Assembly (NCBI GenBank): GCA_964567785.1 | Contig: CAZMOK010000008.1 | Coordinates: 7,120 to 71,119 of the forward strand | From: CAZMOK01 sp964567785 | GTDB lineage: Bacteria; Bacteroidota; Bacteroidia; Bacteroidales; JAGOPY01 | DNA length: 64,000 nucleotides | Direction of reading: 5' to 3' | Part shown: one piece after another, positions 1-7,939 of the stretch | Position numbering within the stretch: the stretch's first letter is position 1 | Layout of the letters: each line of letters starts with the position of its first letter | Made by a program: the position numbers and the translations under genes | Notes under the pieces: model-generated | Databases searched by the model: none | The model's input: the letters and a program-made list of their open reading frames with translations, nothing else | Told to the model about the DNA's origin: nothing

Positions 1-57
1 TGCGGTGGTAAATATTATTGCCAGTAAAGTTAAAAGAGTAGATCTGAGAGTTTTCAT
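1..57 (-). CDS. N-terminal fragment of an exported protein (5' end only)
   Basis: Nineteen codons read leftwards from an ATG at 57 and run off the window. They encode MKTLRSTLLTLLAIIFTTA, a basic start followed by a hydrophobic stretch, which is a signal peptide or first membrane helix. The gene is divergent from the SRPBCC-photolyase genes and shares their 233-bp AT-rich control region, so it may belong to the same light-response group. Nothing of the mature protein is visible, so function cannot be given. Confidence 0.55.
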   Translation of the reverse strand, partial: MKTLRSTLLTLLAIIFTTA

Positions 58-290
58 AGTTAATAATTTTATGATTAATATTATATTCTCTTTACGCCTC
101 TATAAACATCACAACAGATAATAATGTTCAACTATTTATTGTTTTTATTAAACATAATTAATGCTATATTTTTTCATTAACCTGATTATAAGTTATTTAT
201 CCATTTATACAAGTTTATTTGTTTAATTTATTTAACACTTTTATTAAACATTTGCATTTCCGATCCGTTTTAACGTAAATAATTAGTTGA
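58..290. promoter_or_regulatory. divergent AT-rich control region with TTAAACAT motifs
   Basis: This very AT-rich spacer separates the leftward exported-protein gene from the rightward SRPBCC-photolyase pair. The 11-mer TTATTAAACAT occurs twice (145-155 and 241-251), and TTTTAACGTA lies at 268-277, 14 bases before the SRPBCC start. The same TTAAACAT core and the same TTTTAACGTA recur upstream of the ECF sigma gene, and the core recurs upstream of the MerR gene. I infer a binding site for the nearby MerR or ECF regulator; AT-rich chance recurrence is not excluded. Confidence 0.45.
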
Positions 291-746
291 ATGAAACAGT
301 TGATCACTAAACAAAAGCTTCCTATCTCACTTGAAGAGGCCTGGGATTTCTTCTCCAGCCCCGGGAACCTGGAAGAGATCACTCCGCAGGATATGAAGTT
401 CATTATAAAAAATGACCCACCGGAAAAGATGTATGCCGGAATGATCATTTCTTATAAGGTAACTCCTTTGTTCAATATCCCTCTCGACTGGACCACGGAG
501 ATAACCCATGTCGAGGCGCCGTTTTTCTTCATAGACGACCAGAGGTCAGGCCCTTTCAAGACCTGGCACCATCAGCATCATTTCAGGGAAATAGAAGGCG
601 GGGTTGAAATGACCGATATTGTGACCTATGCTGCCCCTTTTGGAATATTAGGGAGAATTGCTGAAAAGCTGATCGTCGATAAAAAAGTAAAAGGTATTTT
701 CGACTTCAGGTACAAGCTGCTGGAAGAAAAATTCGGTAGCCTATAG
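291..746 (+). CDS. SRPBCC family protein (polyketide cyclase/START-like fold)
   Basis: The 151-residue protein is the usual size for a single SRPBCC domain. It opens with the family pattern of a beta strand followed by a segment resembling EEAWDFFSSPGNLEEITP, where the helix over the hydrophobic pocket begins, and has conserved WTTEI and W-x-H-x-H-x-F elements in the middle. The family binds small hydrophobic ligands; no specific ligand is predictable. It lies 130 bp before the photolyase on the same strand, with no clear promoter between, so the two are probably cotranscribed. SRPBCC proteins beside photolyases and CarH/LitR regulators are a recurring light-response arrangement. Family call firm, role inferred. 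Confidence 0.85.
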   Translation: MKQLITKQKLPISLEEAWDFFSSPGNLEEITPQDMKFIIKNDPPEKMYAGMIISYKVTPLFNIPLDWTTEITHVEAPFFFIDDQRSGPFKTWHHQHHFREIEGGVEMTDIVTYAAPFGILGRIAEKLIVDKKVKGIFDFRYKLLEEKFGSL

Positions 747-814
747 TTGGTCCCCTGTCTCTTTTCCATTGCAGATATTTTACTCCTTTCTTTTTTACAA
801 TCACTCTCAGCAAT

Positions 815-876
815 CTTTTGTACATTGAACCTTTCATCTCCATCTTGTACATTGAAAACTGAAAATTGAAACTCTA
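815..876. repeat. degenerate heptanucleotide tandem repeat
   Basis: A stretch with TGTACATTGAA at 819-829 and again at 846-856 passes into four successive 7-base units from 849 (acattga, aaactga, aaattga, aactcta), the last of which runs into the photolyase ATG at 876. It is one of several spacers in this window with a 7-bp period. Confidence 0.6.
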
Positions 877-2405
877 TGAACATTCTCCGCCTCATCCTGG
901 GCGACCAGCTCAACGGGAACCATAGCTGGTTCAGCAAAAAGGATAAGAACACCCTTTATGTTATGATGGAAATCATGCCAGAAGCCACCTATGTACGCCA
1001 TCATGTTCAAAAGCTAATCGGTTATTTCGCGGCCATGAGAAACTTTGCCGGAGAACTAAAGAAACAGGGTCACAGGGTGCTTTATATGAAGCTTGATGAT
1101 GATAGGAACCGGCAATCGTTTGAAGAAAACCTGCTGCAGACGATCAGGGAAAACGACACCGCTAAGTTCGAATACCAGTTGCCTGATGAGTGGAGGCTCG
1201 ACAAACTGTTGAAAGAACTGTGCGATAGTCTTGATATCAGCTCAGAAGTTTATGACAGCGAACATTTTTACACCACACGCAGTGAGCTGGGCGAATTCTT
1301 CAGGGACAAAAAAAGCTACCTGATGGAATCCTTTTACAGGTATCTCAGAAAAAAACACGGGATAATGACCGCCGATGGAAAGCCGGAGGGCGGAAAATGG
1401 AATTTCGACAAGGAAAACCGCAATAACCTGGAAAAAGGCATGAAAATACCTCCTCCCCTGCTTTTCGTTCATAACCACAGCGATATATTCAATATGCTGC
1501 GCAAAATGGAGGTGCCGTACTTCGGCGAGGTTGATCCGAGATCTTTTACATGGCCGGTAAACCGGGACGAGTCGCTTGAACTGCTCCATTACTTTTTAAA
1601 GGAGCTGCTTCCTTTTTTCGGCACATACCAGGATGCCATGGACAGCCGTTACCGGTACCTTTTCCACAGCCGGATCTCCTTTTCACTTAACACAAAAATG
1701 ATAAGTCCGGATGAAGTCGTAAAATCAGCCGTTGACCAGTGGAAGGCCAATCCTTCCATCGGGATCAACCAGGTGGAAGGCTTTGTAAGGCAAATACTCG
1801 GATGGAGGGAATACATGAGGGGTATTTACTGGGAAAAAATGCCCGGTTTCGCCTCGATGAATTTTTTCAGTAACAAAAACAGCCTGCCGCAGTTTTACTG
1901 GACGGGCGAAACTAATATGAACTGCCTCCGGCAATCGATTGGCCAGTCGCTCGAAAATGCCTATGCCCATCATATCCAGCGCCTGATGGTAACGGGAAAT
2001 TTCGCCTTGCTGGCAGGGGCAGACCCGGATGAGGTCGACCGCTGGTACCTTGGCATTTACATGGATGCTATCGAATGGGTGGAAATAACCAATACCAGGG
2101 GAATGAGCCAGTTTGCCGATGGCGGGATCATAGCCACGAAACCATATGTATCATCGGCCAACTACATCAACAAAATGAGCGACTACTGCAATAATTGCAG
2201 CTATGACCACAAAAAGAAGACCGGAGAAAATTCATGTCCTTTCAACTCGTTGTACTGGGCTTTCATGGAACGGAACCGAATGAAGCTTGAAAACAATCCG
2301 CGGATAGGAATGATCTACAGGACCTGGGACCGGATGACGGCAGAGAAAAAATCAGATATACTCGATCAGGCAGAGAGGTACCTCGGGGATGCAGGTTCTC
2401 TATAA
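876..2405 (+). CDS. phrB: iron-sulphur (6-4) photolyase / cryptochrome (FeS-BCP, PhrB family)
   Basis: The 509-residue product is a full-length member of the iron-sulphur bacterial cryptochrome/photolyase family, which repairs UV-induced (6-4) photoproducts using FAD, blue light and a lumazine antenna. Four cysteines expected to hold the [4Fe-4S] cluster fall at 350, 438, 441 and 454, the same numbers as in Agrobacterium PhrB, and the active-site His pair is at 365-366. The N-terminal Rossmann-like antenna domain covers about residues 1-135 and the helical FAD domain about 200-505. The gene follows the SRPBCC gene and sits in an island with an ECF sigma factor and a B12-binding MerR regulator, so light-induced expression is likely. 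All expected residues are present and I see no damage. Confidence 0.95.
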   Translation: MNILRLILGDQLNGNHSWFSKKDKNTLYVMMEIMPEATYVRHHVQKLIGYFAAMRNFAGELKKQGHRVLYMKLDDDRNRQSFEENLLQTIRENDTAKFEYQLPDEWRLDKLLKELCDSLDISSEVYDSEHFYTTRSELGEFFRDKKSYLMESFYRYLRKKHGIMTADGKPEGGKWNFDKENRNNLEKGMKIPPPLLFVHNHSDIFNMLRKMEVPYFGEVDPRSFTWPVNRDESLELLHYFLKELLPFFGTYQDAMDSRYRYLFHSRISFSLNTKMISPDEVVKSAVDQWKANPSIGINQVEGFVRQILGWREYMRGIYWEKMPGFASMNFFSNKNSLPQFYWTGETNMNCLRQSIGQSLENAYAHHIQRLMVTGNFALLAGADPDEVDRWYLGIYMDAIEWVEITNTRGMSQFADGGIIATKPYVSSANYINKMSDYCNNCSYDHKKKTGENSCPFNSLYWAFMERNRMKLENNPRIGMIYRTWDRMTAEKKSDILDQAERYLGDAGSL

Positions 2406-2415
2406 AAAAATTAGA

Positions 2416-2440
2416 CCGCTTCCCCGTAAAGGGGAAACGG
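2416..2440 (-). terminator. hairpin terminator for the ECF sigma gene
   Basis: CCGcTTCCCC and GGGGAAaCGG form a stem around a short GTAAA loop. Read on the minus strand, it is followed within a few bases by a run of seven T (2404-2410), giving a rho-independent terminator for the leftward sigma gene. On the plus strand it may also halt photolyase transcription, though without a T run. Confidence 0.6.
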
Positions 2441-2467
2441 CCTGGTAGTTATAGTGTACCTTAAAGG

Positions 2468-2974
2468 TTAGTTCTGGTAATCCTTCAGCGAATCCATCAG
2501 CTTCCTTCTCCCGAAGAAAATCCTGCTCTTCACCGTTCCTATTGAGATATCCAGCTCTTCGGCAATCTCTTTGTACTTGAAACCCTTTGTGTGCATCTCG
2601 AAGGGTATCCTGTGATCGTCCTCCAGCTTGTCGATACTCTTCCTGATCTCTTTTTCTGAGAACTCAGAATCTGGTGCAATGGGTGACTCCTGGCTGTTAT
2701 TAAGATAGTAAAGGTTATCTGTTGTGTCGATAATTGTGCGTGCCTTAACATTCCTCCTGTAGTTATTGATGAAGATATTCTTCATTATAGTGAATAACCA
2801 GGCCTTGAAATTTGTCTGGTGCACAAACTTTTCGCGGAAAGTTAAAGCTTTGAGCATAGTTTCCTGAACGAGGTCCTGTGCATCCTCGTAATTGTTATTT
2901 GTAAGTTTCCTTGCGAAGTACTCAAGGTAGCTTTGCATTTCGAGAAGCTTGGTGTTGAATTCTACTGTAGACAT
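2468..2974 (-). CDS. RNA polymerase sigma factor, ECF (sigma-70) family
   Basis: Read from the ATG at 2974 the product has 168 residues, normal for an ECF sigma factor. Region 2 (around residues 30-75) has the DAQDLVQET and FKAWLFTIMKN motifs; region 4 (around 118-165) has the helix-turn-helix YKEIAEELDISIGTVKSR. An upstream ATG at 3031 would add 19 residues outside the family's usual N-terminus, so 2974 is preferred. No anti-sigma factor is adjacent. Its neighbours are the photolyase and the B12-binding MerR regulator, so it probably directs transcription of light- or singlet-oxygen-response genes; the target promoters are inferred, not shown. Confidence 0.9.
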   Translation of the reverse strand: MSTVEFNTKLLEMQSYLEYFARKLTNNNYEDAQDLVQETMLKALTFREKFVHQTNFKAWLFTIMKNIFINNYRRNVKARTIIDTTDNLYYLNNSQESPIAPDSEFSEKEIRKSIDKLEDDHRIPFEMHTKGFKYKEIAEELDISIGTVKSRIFFGRRKLMDSLKDYQN

Positions 2975-3284
2975 ATCTTTAAGGTTTTTAAAAGTTCGAT
3001 GTTTAAGTTTTGTTGAAGCAAAGTTAAACAAATAATACCACGCTTGTCAAGTAAAATACAATATTATTTATAATTATTTTAAATTAAATTTCATATAATA
3101 CTGTATTTCAATTACATATATCTGTTTATTTTTTTAAAGAAAAGATTAAACATTGTTAACTAATGTTAAACATTTTAACGTATAGCATTAAACAATATAT
3201 GAATTACATATTGCTTAATAGGTGCAAAATGATCGTTGAACAGGCCAGTAAGGAAAAAACAGGAGGAAATAATAAAAGAAAAGG
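2975..3284. promoter_or_regulatory. control region upstream of the ECF sigma gene
   Basis: This 310-bp spacer holds no convincing gene. Between 3144 and 3196 lie a dense set of related sites: GATTAAACAT, TTGTTAAC at 3153-3160, the near-palindrome ATGTTAAACAT at 3163-3173, TTTTAACGTA at 3173-3182 and CATTAAACAA. TTGTTAAC followed by ATGTTAAACAT occurs in the same order upstream of the MerR gene. I infer the operator region of the light-response regulator. An apparent plus-strand reading frame beginning at 3163 mostly lies antisense to the MerR gene and is not credible. Confidence 0.5.
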
Positions 3285-4196
3285 TCAGAGGCTTTCAAGA
3301 AGCTCATCCCTGAAACTCATTGCGGAACTGACACGAACCAGGTTTCCTGGCATATCTTTAGGCAGGTTATTGGTCTGGTAACCTGTCACAAGTACGGTGG
3401 TATCTTTGAAATCCGCTGTAAGCTGCCTCACGTAGGTTTCCAGCTTCCCGGTTTCTATTGCAAAAGAAAAAGAAGTGAACAGGTAATCAGCATTGTGGAT
3501 CTCATGGACCCTGCGAATGTCTTCATAAGGTACATTCTGGCCTAGGTAAACCACCTTGTGCCCACGAGACTTTACCAGGTAATTGTACATCAACAGGCCA
3601 AGCTCGTGCATCTCCCATTCGGGAAGGAAAATGACAAATGTCTTGTAATCCTTCTTCAGACTCTGATGAGCACCGTCGATGGCAACATACATCTTCTGCT
3701 TTACCAGATTGGAAATAAAATGTTCCTGTGCAGGGTTGATGGTACCGGTCTGCCAGAGTAATCCGATCTTGTCGAAGAAGGGATAAATAACATTGAACAC
3801 GCTGTTCTCAAAACCTTCCTTGATAATGATCGAGGTAAGTATCTTGTCGAACTTCGATTCATCCATTTCGATCATTGCAACAACGAGCTTTTCTATATGC
3901 GTATCGTACCCGTTCTCAACATAAGCGATCTCCTGAATCTTCTCAGCCAGCTCATCCTGCGGAAGGGCAGCGATCTTTGATATCTTATGGCCATGTTTAA
4001 CAAGAGTAGAAATATTCATCAGCTTCTTGAGGTCACTGTCGCAATAATAACGGATGTTGGACTCGGTACGCATAGGCTTGACGATCCCGTACCTTTTCTC
4101 CCATATTCGAATGGTGTGGGCTTTAATTCCCGTTATCTTTTCAAGATCTTTTATAGAATAGTTCGACATAGTTGGTTGCTGAGTAACATAATTCAA
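3285..4196 (-). CDS. MerR-family regulator with B12-binding domain (CarH/LitR type photoreceptor)
   Basis: The 303-residue protein has a MerR DNA-binding domain (about 13-80), a helical B12-cap domain (about 95-175) and a Rossmann cobalamin-binding domain (about 185-290). The cap carries the CarH signature W-x9-E-H (W148, E158, H159), and the binding domain carries E195-x-H197-x-x-G200, where the His is the lower axial cobalt ligand. Such proteins are adenosylcobalamin-dependent repressors that release DNA in light. The residue after the Trp, a His in Thermus CarH that binds cobalt after photolysis, is Gln149 here. A start at 4169 (MSNYSIKDLEK) is equally possible and fits the family better. 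It likely controls the neighbouring photolyase, sigma and SRPBCC genes. Confidence 0.88.
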   Translation of the reverse strand: MNYVTQQPTMSNYSIKDLEKITGIKAHTIRIWEKRYGIVKPMRTESNIRYYCDSDLKKLMNISTLVKHGHKISKIAALPQDELAEKIQEIAYVENGYDTHIEKLVVAMIEMDESKFDKILTSIIIKEGFENSVFNVIYPFFDKIGLLWQTGTINPAQEHFISNLVKQKMYVAIDGAHQSLKKDYKTFVIFLPEWEMHELGLLMYNYLVKSRGHKVVYLGQNVPYEDIRRVHEIHNADYLFTSFSFAIETGKLETYVRQLTADFKDTTVLVTGYQTNNLPKDMPGNLVRVSSAMSFRDELLESL

Positions 4197-4225
4197 ACAA
4201 GACTGCGTATTTATTGTTCAGGATT

Positions 4226-4313
4226 TTGTTAACTTTTTATTGAAAAATGTTAAACATGATTTTTTCCTGTTTACGAAACCGGGTTCCCACTGGTTTCTAA
4301 TATTTTATATTTG
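4226..4313. promoter_or_regulatory. MerR upstream motif pair and DUF2520 promoter
   Basis: TTGTTAAC (4226-4233) and ATGTTAAACAT (4247-4257) repeat the pair seen before the ECF sigma gene and could be an autoregulatory operator. On the plus strand TATATTTG at 4306-4313 matches the Bacteroidota -7 element TAnnTTTG and would start transcription a few bases before the TTG start codon of the DUF2520 gene at 4333. Confidence 0.5.
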
Positions 4314-4332
4314 TACTCCGAAAGGCAAGAAT

Positions 4333-5121
4333 TTGAGCAGGACAATATCTATAATAGGAGCCGGCAAGGTAGGATCATTCCTGGCGCAATCGTTCATCAG
4401 GGCCGGATTCCGGATAACTGAAGTTTACAGCCGGTCGCAGGAACCGGCACAGTCCCTGGCTAAAAAAACAGGCTCCAGGGTTGTCGCTGATGTTGATGAG
4501 CTGGACAGGTCAACCGACCTTATCATTATTTCGGTCCCCGACGATCAGATCGGGAATGTTGTCGCATTGCTGCCTGCGTTTAAAGGGGTCGTTGCCCACA
4601 CATCAGGCACATTGCCAATGAGTATTTTCAGTGGCAAAGTCAATAAATACGGGGTGTTCTACCCGCTTCAGACCATCGGAAATGAGTTGCCGCCGGATCC
4701 CGGTAAAATACCTGTCTGCCTGGAAGCTTCCGGCAAACAGGCCCTGGAACTCCTCAATGATACAGCATCGGGAATTACAACAAATATTTATCATCTTGAT
4801 TCAGAGCAAAGACGAATAGCGCACATCGCAGCAGTATTTGCCTGTAATTTCACCAACCAATTATATAAGGTGTCCGCTGACATCCTCCAGGGTTATGGAT
4901 TGCCTTTCGATCTCCTGCGGCCGCTGATAAAAGAAACAGCAAGAAAAGCCCTTGAACATCCTCCGGGTGAAATACAAACCGGACCGGCGGCCAGGGGGGA
5001 CATAGAAACGGTCAAAGCCCATCTGGAGCTTTTGAATGATGAACCGGAACTCAAAGATCTTTATTTACGGCTCAGTAAAATGATAATAAGAAAATATACT
5101 GGAAAAGATGTCGAATTATAA
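4333..5121 (+). CDS. Rossmann-fold oxidoreductase-like protein with DUF2520 domain
   Basis: From a TTG at 4333 the product has 262 residues. It begins with a dinucleotide-binding strand-loop-helix (SIIGAGKVGSFLA) and continues as a Rossmann domain to about residue 125, followed by the helical DUF2520 domain, as in proteins related to ketopantoate reductase and F420-dependent NADP oxidoreductases. The substrate is unknown. A frame open to an ATG at 4240 is rejected because the promoter -7 element (4306-4313) lies inside that extension and the family starts just before the GAGKVG loop. The 3' end overlaps kdsC by 14 bp, indicating translational coupling. Confidence 0.85.
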   Translation: MSRTISIIGAGKVGSFLAQSFIRAGFRITEVYSRSQEPAQSLAKKTGSRVVADVDELDRSTDLIIISVPDDQIGNVVALLPAFKGVVAHTSGTLPMSIFSGKVNKYGVFYPLQTIGNELPPDPGKIPVCLEASGKQALELLNDTASGITTNIYHLDSEQRRIAHIAAVFACNFTNQLYKVSADILQGYGLPFDLLRPLIKETARKALEHPPGEIQTGPAARGDIETVKAHLELLNDEPELKDLYLRLSKMIIRKYTGKDVEL

Positions 5122-5629
5122 ATCGTACCTGAAAAATATTACAACCTTCGTCTTTGATTACGACGGGGTGCTTACAAACGGCATTGTGACCCTTAATGAA
5201 CACGGGGAACCATTCCGAACGGCAAACGTGAAAGACGGATACGCCCTGCAACTTGCCGTTAAAAGCGGCTATCATGTTGCAGTTATCTCAGGTGGCCGCT
5301 CCGAAACGATTGTAAAAAGAATGATCGCGCTGGGTGTCGACAAGGTTTTTGTTGGTGTCGAAAGCAAGATCGAGGTATATCATGAATACCTGGAAGCAAT
5401 TGGTGAAACTCCCGACAAAGTACTCTATATGGGTGATGATATCCCCGACCTCAAATGCCTCAGGGAATCAGGACTCTCGGCCTGTCCCTCGGATGCAGCC
5501 GGTGAAGTAAAGGCTGTGGTTGATTACATATCCCCTGTAAAAGGCGGTGAAGGATGTGTCAGGGATGTCATTGAGCAGGTACTCAAAATATCCGGGAAAT
5601 GGATGTCTGATGATGCTTTTACCTGGTAG
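5108..5629 (+). CDS. kdsC: 3-deoxy-D-manno-octulosonate 8-phosphate phosphatase, HAD family
   Basis: The 173-residue HAD phosphatase fits KdsC in length and lacks a cap domain. Motif I is FDYDGVLTNG with the two catalytic aspartates, motif II is in VISGGRS, and motif IV is MGDDIPDL. KdsC removes phosphate from KDO-8-phosphate to give KDO for lipopolysaccharide inner core. The presence of lpxB 2.6 kb downstream agrees with an LPS role. It overlaps the DUF2520 gene upstream and ends two bases before the UbiA-family gene, so all three are probably one transcript. Confidence 0.93.
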   Translation: MSNYKSYLKNITTFVFDYDGVLTNGIVTLNEHGEPFRTANVKDGYALQLAVKSGYHVAVISGGRSETIVKRMIALGVDKVFVGVESKIEVYHEYLEAIGETPDKVLYMGDDIPDLKCLRESGLSACPSDAAGEVKAVVDYISPVKGGEGCVRDVIEQVLKISGKWMSDDAFTW

Positions 5630-5631
5630 TA

Positions 5632-6432
5632 ATGCTGGCATACCTGAAAATAATAAGACCGGTTAACCTTGGCATAATTGTNNNNNNNNNNNNNNNNNNN
5701 NNNNNNNNNNNNNNNNNNNNNNNNNNNNNNNNNNNNNNNNNNNNNNNNNNNNNNNNNNNNNNNNNNNNNNNNNNNNNNNNNTATGCCCTGAACGCCGCGG
5801 GCATAGCGGCCGGTATTGTGCTCAGCTACACTATTGGAAAGTGGGAACTATCCATCCTCTTTCTGATCATAGCCACAATGCTTTATTATTACACATACAA
5901 ATACCAGTACCTGACCTTCTGGGGTAATTTTACGGTTTCACTGCTTGCCGGGGCAACCATCGGCATTGTATGGCTTTTCGAGTTTTTCGCTTTCAGGAAA
6001 GATCCTGAGATGTTTGTTGAAGCGTTCCATGCATTCAGGTACCTGAACATTTTCACTGCCGCCTATGCCGTTTTTGCCTTCCTCTCCACCATGAGCAGGG
6101 AGATCACCAAAGACATCCAGGATCGCGTGGGGGATGCAAAAAACGGCTGCAGGACTATCGCGGTGAGGTACGGTGAATCAACAGCAAGGATCATAGTAAC
6201 AGTGCTCAATGCACTTATTATCTCAGGTTTGATTGTTTTTCAACTCTGGTTATCTGACATTAATTTCATGAAATTAATGTGGAGCCTGATCATTCCGCAG
6301 GTGCTGGTGGCCGTTGCTACAGTGCTGACATTTTTCCCTGAGACCGGAAAAAATTACAGGATACCCGGGAACCTGATGAAAGTTTCCATGTTTACAGGGT
6401 TGATAACCATGGTTTTTGTTTATATTAGATAA
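5632..6432 (+). CDS. UbiA-family prenyltransferase, interrupted by an assembly gap
   Basis: The N-terminus (MLAYLKIIRPVNLGII) and everything after the gap fit the UbiA superfamily of membrane prenyltransferases, with several hydrophobic helices and a second aspartate motif, EITKDIQDRVGD, followed by KNGCRTIAVRYG. The closest bacterial group I recognise is annotated geranylgeranylglycerol-phosphate geranylgeranyltransferase, but quinone or other substrates are possible. The first Asp-rich motif, normally N-D-x-x-D, must lie in the missing sequence. Relatives have roughly 80 residues here, so the real gap is probably nearer 240 bp than 100. The frame happens to stay open across the Ns, which proves nothing. 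Confidence 0.82.
   Translation: MLAYLKIIRPVNLGIIXXXXXXXXXXXXXXXXXXXXXXXXXXXXXXXXXXYALNAAGIAAGIVLSYTIGKWELSILFLIIATMLYYYTYKYQYLTFWGNFTVSLLAGATIGIVWLFEFFAFRKDPEMFVEAFHAFRYLNIFTAAYAVFAFLSTMSREITKDIQDRVGDAKNGCRTIAVRYGESTARIIVTVLNALIISGLIVFQLWLSDINFMKLMWSLIIPQVLVAVATVLTFFPETGKNYRIPGNLMKVSMFTGLITMVFVYIR
5682..5781. other. assembly gap (100 N)
   Basis: Exactly 100 N inside the UbiA-family gene; a scaffolding placeholder of unknown true length. Confidence 0.99.
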
Positions 6433-6433
6433 A

Positions 6434-7069
6434 ATGTTGCTCCTGAAAGAAAAGCTGAAAGAGAAAGAACTGATACTCGGTACAAAATCGCCAAGGCGCC
6501 ATCAGTTGATGCGCCAGCTTGGGATCCCTTTCAGGATAGTCATACGATCAGTTCAGGAGAACGGTCCTGAAGGGATATCCGGAGAAGAGCTGGCCTGTTA
6601 CCTGTCGGAACTTAAATCCACAGCATATGCCCCGGAGCTGTCTGATCCGAAAAATATTGTCCTCACCGCCGATACTATAGTCTGGCTGGAAGGCAGGTCG
6701 CTCGACAAACCTGAAAATCCCTATGAGGCTGCAGAAATGCTCACCCGGCTTTCAGGAAAAAAACACCAGGTTATAACCGGTGTTACCCTGGCCTGCGGCA
6801 ACTTCAAAAAAACTTTTTGTGCATCCACCGACGTTTCGTTCAAGGAACTTTCGGAGGCAGAGATCAATTATTACATAGATGAATTCAACCCTGTTGATAA
6901 AGCCGGCGCTTACGGAGTTCAGGAATGGATTGGGATCATTGGCATCAAAAGGATCGAAGGGTCGTATTACAATGTGGTTGGGCTACCAGTTCAGATGGTG
7001 TACGAAGAGATTTGGAATTTAGCTGAGAACATGGAAAGAGAGAAGGGAATGAAGCCCGGTCACCTGTAG
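6434..7069 (+). CDS. maf: Maf-family nucleoside triphosphate pyrophosphatase
   Basis: From ATG 6434 the product has 211 residues. It carries the Maf signature: ILGTKSPRRHQLM near the N-terminus, LTADTIVWLEG with the catalytic aspartate, LDKPENPYEA, and GAYGVQEW near residue 165. These enzymes hydrolyse nucleoside triphosphates such as dTTP, UTP or modified nucleotides to monophosphates, with a role in house-cleaning or division control. The chosen ATG follows the upstream stop by one base; another ATG at 6416 inside the UbiA gene would add residues not typical of the family. Confidence 0.92.
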   Translation: MLLLKEKLKEKELILGTKSPRRHQLMRQLGIPFRIVIRSVQENGPEGISGEELACYLSELKSTAYAPELSDPKNIVLTADTIVWLEGRSLDKPENPYEAAEMLTRLSGKKHQVITGVTLACGNFKKTFCASTDVSFKELSEAEINYYIDEFNPVDKAGAYGVQEWIGIIGIKRIEGSYYNVVGLPVQMVYEEIWNLAENMEREKGMKPGHL

Positions 7070-7109
7070 ATCAGTTCACTTAAAGCCAATCTCACTTACT
7101 TCACGTTAA

Positions 7110-7143
7110 TTTGACGGCCTCTTAACGAAAATGCCTAATTTTG
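7110..7143 (+). promoter_or_regulatory. promoter of surE operon
   Basis: TTTG at 7110-7113 and TAATTTTG at 7136-7143 match the -33 and -7 elements of Bacteroidota sigma-ABfr promoters with a 22-bp spacer. The surE ATG follows 16 bases later. Confidence 0.6.
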
Positions 7144-7159
7144 CATATTCTTTAATATT

Positions 7160-7939
7160 ATGGAGTCAGATAAAAAGCCCACCATTTTTGTAGTTAACGA
7201 CGACGGGGTCTTTGCCCCGGGCATAAGGAAACTAATTTCATTAGTGAGAACGCTGGGAAATGTTGTGGTTATGGCGCCCGACAGCCCTATGTCGGGCACA
7301 GGTCACGCCATTACCACCAGGCACCCACTGCGTATCAGCAAGCTTGCCGAAGAGGAAGGTTACCGTGAATACAGTTGCAACGGAACACCGGTCGATTGCG
7401 TCAAGCTTGGGGAGCAGGTTGTGCTTGAAGGCAAGCCTGATCTTATGGTCTGCGGCATAAACCATGGCTCCAATGCAGCTATCAACATTGTTTATTCAGG
7501 CACTATGGCAGCAGTGATCGAAAGTGCCATAGGCGGGGTCCCATCCATCGGGTTTTCTCTGCTCAATTACAGCATGAATGCCGATTTCAGCGGTGTGGAC
7601 GAATACGTTCTCCATATCTGCAAAAAGGTGCTTGGCGAAGGTCTGCCCGAAGGCGTCTGCCTGAACGTCAATTTTCCCGATGTAAATGGTTCCGAGATCA
7701 AAGGAATTAAGGCCTGCCGCCAGGCAAAATCAAGGTGGATAGAAGAGTTTGACGTAAGAAAAGACCCCCAGAACAATAAGTATTACTGGCTGACCGGAGT
7801 ATTTGAAAAGCTCGACAATACGGAAGACACCGATGAATGGGCACTGGATAATAATTACGTATCGCTGGTACCCATCCAGTTTGACTTCACTGCCTACTCA
7901 GCCTTATCCTCAATAAAAAAATGGGACCTGGATGCTTAA
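7160..7939 (+). CDS. surE: 5'/3'-nucleotidase SurE
   Basis: The 259-residue protein begins with the SurE metal-binding motif VVNDDGVFAPG, followed by SGTGHAIT, NGTPVDCV and the diagnostic GINHGSNAA and YSGTMAAVIES segments. SurE is a metal-dependent phosphatase acting on nucleoside monophosphates. It is preceded by its own promoter and heads an apparent operon with a small membrane protein and lpxB, each overlapping the next by a few bases. Confidence 0.95.
   Translation: MESDKKPTIFVVNDDGVFAPGIRKLISLVRTLGNVVVMAPDSPMSGTGHAITTRHPLRISKLAEEEGYREYSCNGTPVDCVKLGEQVVLEGKPDLMVCGINHGSNAAINIVYSGTMAAVIESAIGGVPSIGFSLLNYSMNADFSGVDEYVLHICKKVLGEGLPEGVCLNVNFPDVNGSEIKGIKACRQAKSRWIEEFDVRKDPQNNKYYWLTGVFEKLDNTEDTDEWALDNNYVSLVPIQFDFTAYSALSSIKKWDLDA

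Noticed and set aside
3163..3381. 72-codon plus-strand frame next to the MerR gene
   Set aside because: Half of it is antisense to the MerR coding region and the rest lies in the AT-rich control region; composition is not that of a coding sequence.
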